Assembly (NCBI GenBank): GCA_016213775.1
Contig: JACQZR010000176.1
Location: 1-55,752 of the forward strand
Length of the DNA stretch: 55,752 bases
Direction: 5' to 3'
Origin: Acidobacteriota bacterium
GTDB taxonomy: Bacteria; Acidobacteriota; Terriglobia; Bryobacterales; Bryobacteraceae
Part shown: piece by piece, positions 33,308 through 42,532 of the stretch
How the letters are laid out: each line of letters opens with the position of its first letter
Numbering within the stretch: position 1 is the first letter of the stretch
Made by a program: the position numbers and the translations under genes
Notes under the pieces: model-generated
The model's database searches: none
Told to the model about the DNA's origin: nothing
The model's input: the letters and a program-made list of their open reading frames with translations, nothing else

Positions 33308-33743
33308 GGGTGGTGGGCGCTCCCAGGCTCGAACTGTGGACCCTGCCAGAAGGCACGCCGCCGGCCAGCCAGTTGGAGCGCCCGCAACCCTGTCCTTGCT
33401 CGCCACGGTGAGCCAGATAGTATCCGAAACAGCTTGGCCGGCCCGCAGCGTCGGCGAGAGTTGAAGCGTGCGGCCTTGATTGATGAACACACCGTTCATA
33501 GGTTCGGTGTTCACGCCAACCACGCCGCTGATTTCCAGGTAGCTGGTGACGTTTGGATTCGCCCGTCCGTTCGACGCGGGAGCCGGCGCCACTGGTCCGG
33601 GCGCCGCCCCGAACTTGCTGTAGTCCGAAGTGTCGGGCACATAGGGGGCGTCATTCGAAAGCGCGATATCAACGGTTACCCGCTACGGCTCCTGCGCAAA
33701 TCCACGCCGATAGGATTGCGGCAAGAACATAGTGCGTTCGCAC
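33296..33743 (-). pseudogene. Frameshifted small secreted protein gene running into tRNA-like remnant
   Basis: A signal-peptide-like start from the GTG at 33743 (RTHYVLAAILSAWICAGAVA) hits TGA after GNR. One base over, the frame continues as VTVDIALSNDAPYVPDTSDY and TSYLEISGVVGVNTEPMNGV, then LSPTLRAGQAVSDTIWLTVA, which looks like a real mature domain. The 3' end passes through the tRNA-like sequence at 33311-33383 and stops at 33296, overlapping the upstream gene's end. So the original C-terminus is probably lost. It lies in the same direction as the secreted protein at 33757-34365 and may once have been cotranscribed with it. Confidence 0.5.
33311..33383 (-). pseudogene. tRNA-Val-like remnant (direct-repeat partner of the tRNA at 39049)
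   Basis: Bases 33311-33342 match 39049-39080 at 31 of 32 positions. This covers the CCA end, the 3' acceptor strand, the T arm and part of the variable region. GGGCGCT, the 5' acceptor strand, occurs at the matching place (minus-strand reading from 33383), 69 bases from acceptor end to acceptor end against 73 in the intact gene. The D arm and anticodon arm are degenerate, so it cannot be a working tRNA. It is in direct orientation to the intact copy. Confidence 0.6.
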
Positions 33744-33756
33744 ATTGGTTCTCCGC

Positions 33757-34365
33757 TCATTTCAGCGTGATCGTGCCATCGAGCGTGCCGGAGAAGGCGG
33801 ACAGGAAGCCGTCGCCTCCGAGAGCCGAGAACGTCAAGGCGATTGGAGTGATGACATGGCTCAGGGTTCCGGTCGCGCCTTGGTAGCGGCCGGTCCCGCC
33901 CAGCACGTCCAGTGCGCCCTTCCCCGGAGCCACTGTTCCGGGAGCGGTGAGGCACTGCGAGTTGGTTTCACTGCTGCTCAGCTTCAAGAAAAGCTGGTCT
34001 TCGCTTGCGGCGAAGCTCAACACGATGAGGTATCCCTTGACAACCGCTTCCAAGCCGGGGCCGCCGGGGCTGGCACACGGGTTGCTCGAGACCTGCTCCT
34101 CCGCCAGGATTTGGGCGGTGTAGAAGCCGCCGGTGCTTCGGCCAGCCACAACGCAATAGATTCGCAGGGACTGGCCTGGGGCAAGTCCGGCCGGCGTTCC
34201 CGTGAAGCTGAAGTCGTCTTTGTTGGTACACGTGCCACTTATCGTTGCACGGAATGGCTGGACACCTGAGACAGGCGGGAGCGCAGCCCGGGGTTCCTGC
34301 GCAAGTTCGGCCGCACACAGCGAGTTCGCGCACACAATAATCGCATAGAGTCGATGCAGGTACAT
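33757..34365 (-). CDS. Secreted protein of unknown function
   Basis: A 202-residue protein from the ATG at 34365, which has AGGAG seven bases upstream. The N-terminus is a signal peptide (MYLHRLYAIIVCANSLCAAE). The mature part is Gly/Ser/Thr-rich and probably beta-structured: ATISGTCTNKDDFSFTGTPA, LRIYCVVAGRSTGGFYTAQI and GALDVLGGTGRYQGATGTLS. It ends SGTLDGTITLK. The GTGRYQGATGTLS segment resembles allene-oxide-cyclase-like or other beta-barrel secreted proteins, but I would not assign a family on that alone. It lies within the region bounded by the tRNA-like sequences. Confidence 0.75.
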   Translation of the reverse strand: MYLHRLYAIIVCANSLCAAELAQEPRAALPPVSGVQPFRATISGTCTNKDDFSFTGTPAGLAPGQSLRIYCVVAGRSTGGFYTAQILAEEQVSSNPCASPGGPGLEAVVKGYLIVLSFAASEDQLFLKLSSSETNSQCLTAPGTVAPGKGALDVLGGTGRYQGATGTLSHVITPIALTFSALGGDGFLSAFSGTLDGTITLK

Positions 34366-34488
34366 TTGGAATCTCCTATTTGGTCTTGGTTCGCCAGGCG
34401 TTGGAATGCCTGCGTTCATTCCAATACCGTAAGCCGCAAGCAGAAACTTGAACCGGCATCGGATTTTTTCGTGCCGCCGGGTCTGGGT

Positions 34489-35067
34489 CTAACATTTGGC
34501 CCCAAGCTCTGCGCGGAGCCAGAGCTTGGCCAATTTCCAGTCGCGCATCACAGTATCAGGAGATACCCCGAGCACCGCCGCCGTCTCTTCCACGCTCAGG
34601 CCCGCGAAGAATCGCATCTCGACGATTCGGGCTTTCCGCGGTTGGACCTCCGCAAGCGCGGTGAGCGCGTCATCGAGTGCGATCATTTCCTTCGCGCGGG
34701 AGGACAGCACATCCGGCGGCTCGTCCAGGTTGACCCGAGGTGAGCCTCCTCCCCTTCTGGCAGCCAGACGCCTCCGCGCCCCATCCAGCAGGATACGCCG
34801 CATGATCTGGGCCGAGCACGCAAAGAAGTGCGCACGATCCTTCCAATCCACGTGCCCCAGATCCACCAGCCGCAGATAGGCTTCGTGAACCAGAGCCGTC
34901 GTTTGGACGGTCTCGCCAGGCTGCCTGTTGCGCATGTAATGGCCCGCCAGACGGCGAAGCTCCGGGTAGACGCGGGTCGCCAAGCGTCCGAGCGCGCCGG
35001 CATCCCCGTTGGCCCAGGCGCGCAGAAGTTGAGTGGTTTCAGATGGTCCTGCGTGCGCGATAGGCAC
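34489..35067 (-). CDS. ECF-subfamily RNA polymerase sigma factor (TIGR02999-like)
   Basis: A 192-residue sigma factor of the group common in Acidobacteria and Planctomycetes. Region 2 is visible as YPELRRLAGHYMRNRQPGET, then TTALVHEAYLRLVDL and FFACSAQIMRRILLDGARRR; region 4 as KARIVEMRFFAGLSVEETAA, then VLGVSPDTVMRDWKLAK. It is transcribed away from the giant Ser/Thr kinase gene with 115 bases between starts, the usual neighbour for this group. Kinase control of the sigma factor is therefore plausible but is inference. No anti-sigma gene is adjacent. Confidence 0.93.
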   Translation of the reverse strand: MPIAHAGPSETTQLLRAWANGDAGALGRLATRVYPELRRLAGHYMRNRQPGETVQTTALVHEAYLRLVDLGHVDWKDRAHFFACSAQIMRRILLDGARRRLAARRGGGSPRVNLDEPPDVLSSRAKEMIALDDALTALAEVQPRKARIVEMRFFAGLSVEETAAVLGVSPDTVMRDWKLAKLWLRAELGAKC

Positions 35068-35182
35068 CAGTGTATACCTTCACAGCGCTTCAAGAAAAAG
35101 TAGTCCACCGCATTCAACTTTTCCCCGGCTGTTTGCGGTTTAGCCATAAGCGGAGAGTTCACTACAATAATCTGGAAGCCAT

Positions 35183-38100
35183 ATGAGTCCCGAGAGGCTG
35201 GACGAAATCGAGCGGCTGTACGACGCAGCGCTGACCCGCCAGCCGCACGAGCGGAGTACATTCCTCAACGAAGCCTGCGGCTACGACCAGGAACTGAAGC
35301 GCCAAGTCGAATCGCTGCTTGCCGAAGACTGCGCCTCTGACAATCTCTTGGAGGGGCGCGCTTCCGATTTGTTGGCCGAACTCACGAGTGAGCATCTGGA
35401 TGCCGGTGCTCAGTTAGGTCCCTACCGGATCGAAAGGCTTCTAGGCGCGGGCGGCATGGGGGAGGTCTACCTGGCGCATGATTCGCGGCTGAACCGTTCC
35501 GTCGCCATCAAGGTGCTACCCGAGCACCTCATCGGCGACGCGGTTGCCCAGGAGCGCCTGCGCAGAGAAGTACTTGCCGCGGCCGCTTTGGACCATCCGT
35601 TTATCTGTAAGATCTTCGACGCCGGGGAACATCGCGGCTCTTTGTTTTGCGTCATGGAATACGTCCGTGGTGAGACGCTGTTCGCCAGGATGGGAGCCGG
35701 CCGCCTTGCCGTGAACGATGCGCTGCGAATCGCCGGGGAGATTGCCGAAGCCATCGAGGAAGCGCACGCGAACCATTTCGTCCATCGCGATCTCAAGCCG
35801 GGCAATATCATGCTCACCGGGCAGGGTCACGTCAAAGTCATGGATTTCGGACTCGCGAAGCGTGTTGAGAGAGACAGCTACGCGGCAGCAGCAGATGATA
35901 CACCCTTGACCGCCTCCGGAACCATTACTGGAACCCCGCAATACATGTCCCCGGAACAGTTGAAGCAGAGCGAAATCGACCATCGTTCCGATCTTTTTTC
36001 CTTCGGAATAGTTCTCGCTGAGTTGGTCAATGGGAAGCATCCGTTCCAGCGGAAATCCCCCATGGAAACAATGACAGCTATCCTGCGCGACCCGCCCGAT
36101 CTCTCGGCAAGTCAGGGTTCAGTCATCCCGCCTGGCCTGCTGGTCGTCATCCGGAGGTTACTCGCCAAGTTGCCCGCCGATCGCTACGGCTCCATCACCG
36201 AGGTTCGCGCGGACTTGGCAAACCTGACCGGCGTGGCGGAGCTGAACCGCATGGAAGCGCCACGCGTTGTCCTGATCGGACGCGAGCAGGAGTGCGGAGT
36301 GATTCGCCGCTTGCTCGACGCGGCGCTGGACGGACATGGGTCGATGGTCTTGATCGGTGGTGAGCCCGGCATTGGTAAGACTCAACTTGTACGGGCCATC
36401 CTCGAGGAAGCCGTCGGCCGCGGATGCTTCACCGTAATTGGCCATTGCTATGAGGCCGAAGGAGCCCCACCTTACGTGCCCTTCGTCGAAATGCTCGAAT
36501 ATACCGCAAGGGCACTGCCGCGCGACGCATTGCGCCATGCCCTGGGCGATGCCGCTCCGGAAGTAGCCAGGCTGATGCCGGAACTCCGGCGAGTATTCCC
36601 CCATATTCCGCCAGCCGTGCAACTGCCGCCGGAACAGCAACGCCGGTATCTCTACAATGCCTACCGCGAGTTCATCGACCGCGCAGCCAGCATGACGCCT
36701 TTTGTCGCGGTGTTCGAAGACCTGCATTGGGCGGACGAACCGACGTTGTATCTGCTTCAGCACCTGGTGCAGACCCTTCCGTCCATGCCTGTGTTACTCA
36801 TCGGGACTTATCGCGACGTGGAGCTGGACGTCAACCGGCCGTTCGCCCGAGCGTTGGAGACGCTGCTCCGCGAAAAGCGCGCCGCGAGCGTCACTCTGCG
36901 ACGCCTGCCGCTGGCGGGAACCGGAGAGCTGCTCGCAACGTTAAGTGGACAGACACCACCGTCCTCGGCGACTCAAATCGTGTTCGATCAGACCGAGGGC
37001 AACCCATTCTTCGTCGAAGAAGTATTCCGGCATCTATCGGAGGAAGGCAAGCTGTTCGATTCGGAAGGTGCTTGGCGGCAGGGATTTCGTGCTGGCCAAC
37101 TTCAAGTGCCCCAAGGCGTCCGGCTGGTGATTGGACGGCGCCTGGAACGGCTGCCGCGGGAAGCTAATCGGATATTGACAACCGCCGCGGTGATCGGCCG
37201 CAGCTTCAGTCTGCAACTGCTCGAGGATCTGGAGGGTGCACAGCCGGATGCAGTCCTCGATGCATTGGAGGCCGCCGAGCGAGCGCATCTGGTGGAAGCC
37301 GAGAGTGCGGGCCAGGAGACCCTCTACCGTTTCGTGCATGAACTTCTACGGCAAACTCTTGCCCGCGCGTTGTCGCTGCCGCGCCGCCAACGCTTGCACG
37401 CGCGCGTGGCGGAATCAATTGAGCGCAGCTATGGGTCGCAAATCGACGCTCATGCGTCCGTGCTGGCGCACCATCTCTATCAGGCTGGCGCCGCCGTCGA
37501 AGTTGACAAGACTGTCCTTTGGCTGGGACGCGCCGCCCGGCAGGCGACCGCCAGTGCGGCCTTCGAGGATGCGTTGGCTCACATCGAGGACGCTTTGTCG
37601 CTGATCCAGGGAGAACAAACTACTCGCGCGGCAGAATTACAGGCCGAGCGCGCAACGGTTTTCCGAAGCCTGGGGCGGATGCCCGATGCGATCACCGCTC
37701 TCGAACAGGCGCTGGCCCTGTTCAAAGCCACCGGCGAGGTCAGCCGTTTCGCCGAAACTAGCCTAATCCTGGTTGAAATCCTCTGGTGGCTGGAGCGGCT
37801 GGACGACGCTCGCAACGTTTGCCGGCGCGGTCTTGAATTGCTGGGCCCGGTCGAAGGACCCACACGGATGTTCCTGCTGGGCGCCTCAGCCGGTGTCGCG
37901 GCTCTGGCTAACGACATTGGAGCTGCGCTGCCGATGCTGCATGAGTTGGCAAGGCTTCCGCTTCCTCCAGACCCCAAGTTGATCGCAAGGGCCGCCCGCT
38001 TCCAGACGCACTTGCGATTCATTTGCGCCCATTTGGACGGCGCATACCAGGCAGCCGGCGAGACGCAACGGCTATGCGAATCCACAGGCGACCTGTGGGG

Positions 38101-38986
38101 GCACGTAGATGTGGCCTGGATTCGCGCTGTCATGGCTTTCCATGCCGGGAAGCTCGACGAGTCTGTGTCCATCGCCCGTGACGCCATCCCGATGTCCGAG
38201 CGCATCGGTCATTGGGGGAACGCTTTTTTCTGCGAAGACAACATCTATAATCATCGGTTCGCTGCGGGAGACTTCGACTGCGCCACGGAAGCTGCGGCGA
38301 TGCTTGATCAATATGAACGGCTTCACTACATTCCGTGGAGTGTCAAATTCAAAGTCGACCTTGGCAACATCGCCCGCATCCGAGGCCGCATTGACGAGGC
38401 AATCGCATGGTGCGCTCGTGGGACGATCCCTTGCCGGAACCATTGGGGCGGATACGCTCACGCGGCTCTAGCACTGACCTTGGCCCAGACCGGCGACCCT
38501 CGGGTCTCGCAGGTTCTCGAGGACGCTTTGCCGTACGCGCCACGCTCCGGACAGCCCGCTCCATATGGCCGGTGGCCTACCTTGAATCTGTTGATCGAGG
38601 CGCTCGCGACGGCTGGCAGATCGCAGGACGCCGCTGCGTTGTATCCTGCTGCCGAAGAAATGCTCGGGCTGGGTTACTTAATCATGTGGGCGGGTGCTGC
38701 ACTGCCTCGAACCACAGCCGGTATCGCCGCCTCTTGTGCGCGCGAGTGGGCGCGAGCCGAAGGACACCACCGGACCGCCATCGATCAAGCGGACTCCATG
38801 CTGCTCCGGGTCTGTCAGCCAATCGGTCGCTACTGGTACGCCCAGATGCTGCGCGCCCGCGATTCCACCGGCGACCGCGAGCGCGCCCACGACCTACTCA
38901 GGCAAGCTCAGTCACAGTTCGAGTCGCTTGGTATGCCGTTATATACCCGGCAAACCCGTGAGGCAATGGCGGCTTTGAGCATTTGA
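35183..38986 (+). CDS. Ser/Thr protein kinase fused to AAA-type ATPase and TPR domain
   Basis: A 1267-residue signalling protein. A short N-terminal segment (DEIERLYDAALTRQPHERST) is usual for acidobacterial kinases. The kinase domain is at about 78-345, with the glycine loop LLGAGGMGEVYLA, lysine in VAIKVL, catalytic HRDLKPGN and DFGLA. An ATPase region like those of large STAND-type regulators follows from about 365: GREQECGVIRRLL, Walker A GGEPGIGKTQ and Walker B-like FVAVFEDLHWADEP. The rest, from about 750, is TPR-like helices (AAELQAERATVFRSLGRMPD). There is no transmembrane helix, so it is cytoplasmic. It is divergent from the ECF sigma gene. Confidence 0.93.
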   Translation: MSPERLDEIERLYDAALTRQPHERSTFLNEACGYDQELKRQVESLLAEDCASDNLLEGRASDLLAELTSEHLDAGAQLGPYRIERLLGAGGMGEVYLAHDSRLNRSVAIKVLPEHLIGDAVAQERLRREVLAAAALDHPFICKIFDAGEHRGSLFCVMEYVRGETLFARMGAGRLAVNDALRIAGEIAEAIEEAHANHFVHRDLKPGNIMLTGQGHVKVMDFGLAKRVERDSYAAAADDTPLTASGTITGTPQYMSPEQLKQSEIDHRSDLFSFGIVLAELVNGKHPFQRKSPMETMTAILRDPPDLSASQGSVIPPGLLVVIRRLLAKLPADRYGSITEVRADLANLTGVAELNRMEAPRVVLIGREQECGVIRRLLDAALDGHGSMVLIGGEPGIGKTQLVRAILEEAVGRGCFTVIGHCYEAEGAPPYVPFVEMLEYTARALPRDALRHALGDAAPEVARLMPELRRVFPHIPPAVQLPPEQQRRYLYNAYREFIDRAASMTPFVAVFEDLHWADEPTLYLLQHLVQTLPSMPVLLIGTYRDVELDVNRPFARALETLLREKRAASVTLRRLPLAGTGELLATLSGQTPPSSATQIVFDQTEGNPFFVEEVFRHLSEEGKLFDSEGAWRQGFRAGQLQVPQGVRLVIGRRLERLPREANRILTTAAVIGRSFSLQLLEDLEGAQPDAVLDALEAAERAHLVEAESAGQETLYRFVHELLRQTLARALSLPRRQRLHARVAESIERSYGSQIDAHASVLAHHLYQAGAAVEVDKTVLWLGRAARQATASAAFEDALAHIEDALSLIQGEQTTRAAELQAERATVFRSLGRMPDAITALEQALALFKATGEVSRFAETSLILVEILWWLERLDDARNVCRRGLELLGPVEGPTRMFLLGASAGVAALANDIGAALPMLHELARLPLPPDPKLIARAARFQTHLRFICAHLDGAYQAAGETQRLCESTGDLWGHVDVAWIRAVMAFHAGKLDESVSIARDAIPMSERIGHWGNAFFCEDNIYNHRFAAGDFDCATEAAAMLDQYERLHYIPWSVKFKVDLGNIARIRGRIDEAIAWCARGTIPCRNHWGGYAHAALALTLAQTGDPRVSQVLEDALPYAPRSGQPAPYGRWPTLNLLIEALATAGRSQDAAALYPAAEEMLGLGYLIMWAGAALPRTTAGIAASCAREWARAEGHHRTAIDQADSMLLRVCQPIGRYWYAQMLRARDSTGDRERAHDLLRQAQSQFESLGMPLYTRQTREAMAALSI

Positions 38987-39048
38987 GACTCCCGGCAATG
39001 GGACACTTTGGCGATTCTGTTCCTTCCGGGACTTGGTTCTGGTGACTA

Positions 39049-39125
39049 TGGTGGGCGCTCCCAGGCTCGAACTGGGGACCTCCTGCTTGTAAGGCAGGCG
39101 CTCTAACCGGCTGAGCTAAGCGCCC
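39049..39125 (-). tRNA. tRNA-Val(TAC)
   Basis: Read on the minus strand, GGGCGCT (39125-39119) pairs with AGCGCCC (39059-39053). The D arm is GCTCAGCCGGTTAGAGC, and the anticodon stem CCTGC/GCAGG encloses CTTACAA with anticodon TAC. The T arm is CCCAGTTCGAGCCTGGG, then discriminator A and an encoded CCA (39051-39049). All arms pair without a mismatch. It stands alone between the kinase gene and an orphan permease. A degenerate direct copy lies at 33311-33383. Confidence 0.97.
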
Positions 39126-39171
39126 AATTCTTCAGTATCGCATGCGCCGCTCGCCAACCGCGACTTCCGTT

Positions 39172-41796
39172 TTACTCATTCCGCAAAGCGGTCATCGGAT
39201 CCACCCGCGCGCCACGCCTACCGGGCAAGTAGCTCGCACCCCCAGCCGCCGCCAGCCACAGCAAGCACACCGCAACATAGGTCAACGGATCCGACGGGCT
39301 CACCCCGTACAGCATCCTGCTCATCAGCCGCGCCAGAGCAAGCGCCGCCACGACACCCACACCGATCCCGATCGCGGCATCGCGCAACGCACCTCGCACC
39401 ACCATCCAAGTCACCTCCCGGGGCTGCGCGCCAACCGCCATCCGCAACCCGATCTCCGGAGTCAGCAGCGTAACCTGATAGGCGAGGATGCCGTAGAGTC
39501 CGACCATGGCCAGCACCAGCGCCAGCACGGCGAAAGCAACAATCATGCGGGCGATCGTGCTCACCTGCCAGTACGACCGCGTCACCCAATCCGGCAAGGG
39601 CTTCACTTCATAAATACGCGCAGCCGGATTCACCGCGAGGATCCTCTTCCGTAACTGCTCTTCCACGTTGGCCACACCGGGCTGCATCTCGACGAGCACT
39701 GTCTGCACTCCGCCTTCGTAGGTCTGTGCAAACGGACGGTAGACATGCGGCCCCGCCGCTTCGCCCATCGATCTGAACCGCGAGTCCCGCGTCACGCCGA
39801 TCACCGTCAGTTCCGTCTTCTCGCGGCATCCAACCAGAATCCGTTCACCAATCGCCTCCCGTTCGGGCCACAAGCGATGCGCGAGCGATTCATTCACCAG
39901 CGCTACGTGCGGACCACCGGGCCTGTGCGCCGCCGTGAACGTGCCGCCTGCCGGCAAACCAATCCCCATCGTTGCGAGGTAGCCCGGATCAATTGCATTC
40001 CCCGTGGCGGCGATGGTGGTTGACTGTCCGGGCAGCGCCACACAACCGGGACGCATCGGCGTCAACGGTAGCACCGACGTCACTGTCGCCGACTTAACCC
40101 CAGGGGAGGCGCGCAATTGATCGGTCACCTGCGTGTAGAACCGCAGTGCGCTCTCCCTGGTAAACTCCGGCCTTGTCGCATAGACACTGGCATAGTAGCG
40201 GTTCGAAACCGAGAAGCCCGGGTCCGTATTCTGTAACCGGTGCAACGACCGCAGCAGCAGTCCCGCGGTCAACAGCAGCACGAACGAGAACGTCACTTGC
40301 GCCATCAGCGAATAACGCCGGATGCGAGATCTTGCATTGATCCCCGCCGTTCCTTTCAATGACGCCAGCACATCGGCCTTGCTCGCCTGCCACGAAGGCG
40401 CAAGCCCGAAAACCAGCATCGTCAACAGCGAGACGCCCCCGGCAAAAGCGAATACATAAGGGTCGAGTTCCAGATCGATGCGGACGGCATCAAACGGCGA
40501 GTCGGGAAAGATCGCGGTGAGCGCGCGGTTGGTCCAGACAGCAAACAGCAGGCCGGCGACGCCCCCCGCGGCGGCAAGCAGAAGCGCCTCGGTCAGCAGT
40601 TGACGAAGAATGCGCCAGCGGCCCGCCCCCAGCGCCAATCGCATTGAGATTTCGCGTTCGCGCGTGGCACAGCGCGCCAGCAGCAGGTTGCCAACGTTGG
40701 TGCAGGCAATCAGCAGTACCAGCAGGGCCACAATCGACAACATGCCGGCCACGGGCATTACCTGCCGGTGTATGGCCATTCGGGGTACGCCTCTCACCAC
40801 GTCCACTGTGGCGGGTTGGCTTTGCACGGCGCCGCTTCTCGCGTTCGGATACTCCCGATCGAGCGATTCGAGGATTCCTCTCAACTCCGCCGCGGCCTGC
40901 CCTGCCGCAATCCCTTCCTTCAACCGGCCGAAGAGGAAATACTGGGTCCTGCCGCGATCCGCCAGAAATCGACCCGCATCGTGCTGCCGCGCCCACACCT
41001 GCGCCGATACCCAGATGTCGATCTTGATCGGCAGATAGGTTCCCGCGAAGGCTTTCGGCGCGACACCAACCACTGTGTACCAGCGAGTCTCCGACCGCAC
41101 CCGCTTTCCCAGTACACCGGGATCGCGATTGAAGTACTGCTCCCAAACGTGGTAGCTGATCACCACCCCATCTTCGTCCTCGTAAAACCAGCGGCCCAGC
41201 GCGGTCCCCACGCCGATCACGCGAGGGTAGTTCGCGCTTACCGCTTCGGCGCCCGCGGCGTGCGTCATTCCCTCAAAGTCCAGGCTCGACTCTGTCGCAT
41301 TCGAGGCCGCGATCCCTTCAAAGGCCCGGCTTCGTTGCGCGATGTCCCGGTAGTCAGGATACGAGAAGGAAGCGGTGTTGCCACGCCCAATGACTGTCAG
41401 CCGCTCCGGCGCCGCAACCGGCATCGGGCGAAAGAACATGTAGTTGAGCAGGCTGAAAATGGAAGTGTTCACGCCGATGCCCAGCCCCAGGCACACCACG
41501 GCCAAAACGGTAAACCCGGGCGTGTGCCGTAGTGCCCGCACTGCGTAGCGCGCGTCGCGCATCATCCCATCCGCCCACACCAGTTTTGACGCATCGCGAT
41601 AAGCTTCCACGGCCGCCTCTATTCCGCCTGACTCCATCAGGGCCGCTCTCCGGGCCTCTTCGGGGCTCATTCCGCGTCGCTGGTTGTGCTCGGTCTGTTC
41701 CTGTAAATGATGCTCCATCTCGTGGCGCGCCTCCGCGCCATCATCGCGCGTCAAGCCACGGATGCGCCAGAAAAGCCGTCGCAGGCAGCCTCTCAT
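39172..41796 (-). CDS. Orphan MacB/FtsX-type ABC permease with N-terminal domain
   Basis: From the ATG at 41796 this gives 874 residues; a TTG at 41808 would add four. An N-terminal cytoplasmic helical domain (about 1-85: EMEHHLQEQTEHNQRRGMSP, EEARRAALMESGGIEAA) precedes the first membrane helix (FTVLAVVCLGLGIGVNTSIF). This form is typical of acidobacterial orphan permeases. Two periplasmic domains and two FtsX blocks follow (ACTNVGNLLLARCATREREI; LALVLAMVGLYGILAYQVTL). No ATPase is encoded nearby. ATTGG-ATA-CCAAT (41797-41809) overlaps the start region and may be an operator. The second permease at 15859 lacks the N-terminal domain. The substrate is unknown. Confidence 0.9.
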   Translation of the reverse strand: MRGCLRRLFWRIRGLTRDDGAEARHEMEHHLQEQTEHNQRRGMSPEEARRAALMESGGIEAAVEAYRDASKLVWADGMMRDARYAVRALRHTPGFTVLAVVCLGLGIGVNTSIFSLLNYMFFRPMPVAAPERLTVIGRGNTASFSYPDYRDIAQRSRAFEGIAASNATESSLDFEGMTHAAGAEAVSANYPRVIGVGTALGRWFYEDEDGVVISYHVWEQYFNRDPGVLGKRVRSETRWYTVVGVAPKAFAGTYLPIKIDIWVSAQVWARQHDAGRFLADRGRTQYFLFGRLKEGIAAGQAAAELRGILESLDREYPNARSGAVQSQPATVDVVRGVPRMAIHRQVMPVAGMLSIVALLVLLIACTNVGNLLLARCATREREISMRLALGAGRWRILRQLLTEALLLAAAGGVAGLLFAVWTNRALTAIFPDSPFDAVRIDLELDPYVFAFAGGVSLLTMLVFGLAPSWQASKADVLASLKGTAGINARSRIRRYSLMAQVTFSFVLLLTAGLLLRSLHRLQNTDPGFSVSNRYYASVYATRPEFTRESALRFYTQVTDQLRASPGVKSATVTSVLPLTPMRPGCVALPGQSTTIAATGNAIDPGYLATMGIGLPAGGTFTAAHRPGGPHVALVNESLAHRLWPEREAIGERILVGCREKTELTVIGVTRDSRFRSMGEAAGPHVYRPFAQTYEGGVQTVLVEMQPGVANVEEQLRKRILAVNPAARIYEVKPLPDWVTRSYWQVSTIARMIVAFAVLALVLAMVGLYGILAYQVTLLTPEIGLRMAVGAQPREVTWMVVRGALRDAAIGIGVGVVAALALARLMSRMLYGVSPSDPLTYVAVCLLWLAAAGGASYLPGRRGARVDPMTALRNE

Positions 41797-41942
41797 ATTG
41801 GATACCAATAGGACTTTAGCACTCTATCGCCGCCGGTGCAACCGGATTCCTAAACATATTTAATGTAACCGCTTCCCCATGAACTGCGCCCTCGTTGTAG
41901 AATGCCTATTTCCGCAATCAATTCAAGACTGGGAGGATCGGA

Positions 41943-42350
41943 ATGAAGAAGACTTTCGTATCGGGGCTGGCCGGCATGCTGCTGGGGGCATCCATGCTCA
42001 TGGCTCTGGATGAAAAGGAATTGACCACCAAGATGAAAGCGGCCGGCGATCACATGAACGCCATCCGCAAGGCCATGCAGGGCGGCGCAATGGCCGATGT
42101 CGCCACCCATGCGAAGGGCATGGTTAGCGCTCTCGACGGCACCGAGGGATTCTGGAAAGAACGCAAAATGGATGACGCCGTGAAGTTCAACCTGGACGGT
42201 CTGGAAGGCGCCCGCGCGCTCGTCAAAGCCGCCGAAGGAAGCGACAACGCCGCCGCCCGCACGGCCGCCAGCAAGATGGGTGGCGCCTGCAAGAGCTGCC
42301 ACGAGGCACACCGCGAAAAGGTATCCGACGGCGTGTACCGGATCAAGTAA
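41943..42350 (+). CDS. Cytochrome c'-like periplasmic heme protein
   Basis: A 135-residue protein with a signal peptide (MKKTFVSGLAGMLLGASMLM) and a four-helix-bundle pattern. The single heme site, CKSCH, is at residues 116-120 near the C-terminus, as in cytochrome c' and related cytochromes c556. Cytochromes of this type bind NO or CO or act in electron transfer; which one applies here cannot be read from the sequence. GGGAGGAT precedes the ATG. It is a single-gene unit, divergent from the orphan permease, with a stable hairpin after it. Confidence 0.9.
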   Translation: MKKTFVSGLAGMLLGASMLMALDEKELTTKMKAAGDHMNAIRKAMQGGAMADVATHAKGMVSALDGTEGFWKERKMDDAVKFNLDGLEGARALVKAAEGSDNAAARTAASKMGGACKSCHEAHREKVSDGVYRIK

Positions 42351-42376
42351 ACTTCTCAATCAGCGAGTCTGCATCA

Positions 42377-42406
42377 GCGCCCGGCTCCCGCGTGGAGTTC
42401 GGGCGC
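42377..42406 (+). terminator. GC-rich hairpin after the cytochrome c'-like gene
   Basis: GCGCCCG (42377-42383) pairs with CGGGCGC (42400-42406), with an inner CTCC/GGAG helix around a CGCGT loop. No T-run follows. It lies 27 bases after the stop codon and is probably a terminator or an mRNA-stabilising structure. Confidence 0.5.
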
Positions 42407-42532
42407 CGTCGCTTCTGCATCTGTAAATTCCCCGCCAAAGTGCTCCCGCCAGAAGAACGTTTCCTCGCATTTCTCGTTTTAGAGGATAGGAGCCAAAGAG
42501 ACTCCTACCGATTCCAGAAGGAGAATCACAAA

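Noticed and set aside
33343-39048. Calling the tRNA-bounded region an integrative element outright
   Set aside because: No integrase, excisionase or mobility gene is present, and the sigma/kinase pair is common chromosomal content in Acidobacteria; it is reported as a finding, not as a mobile element.
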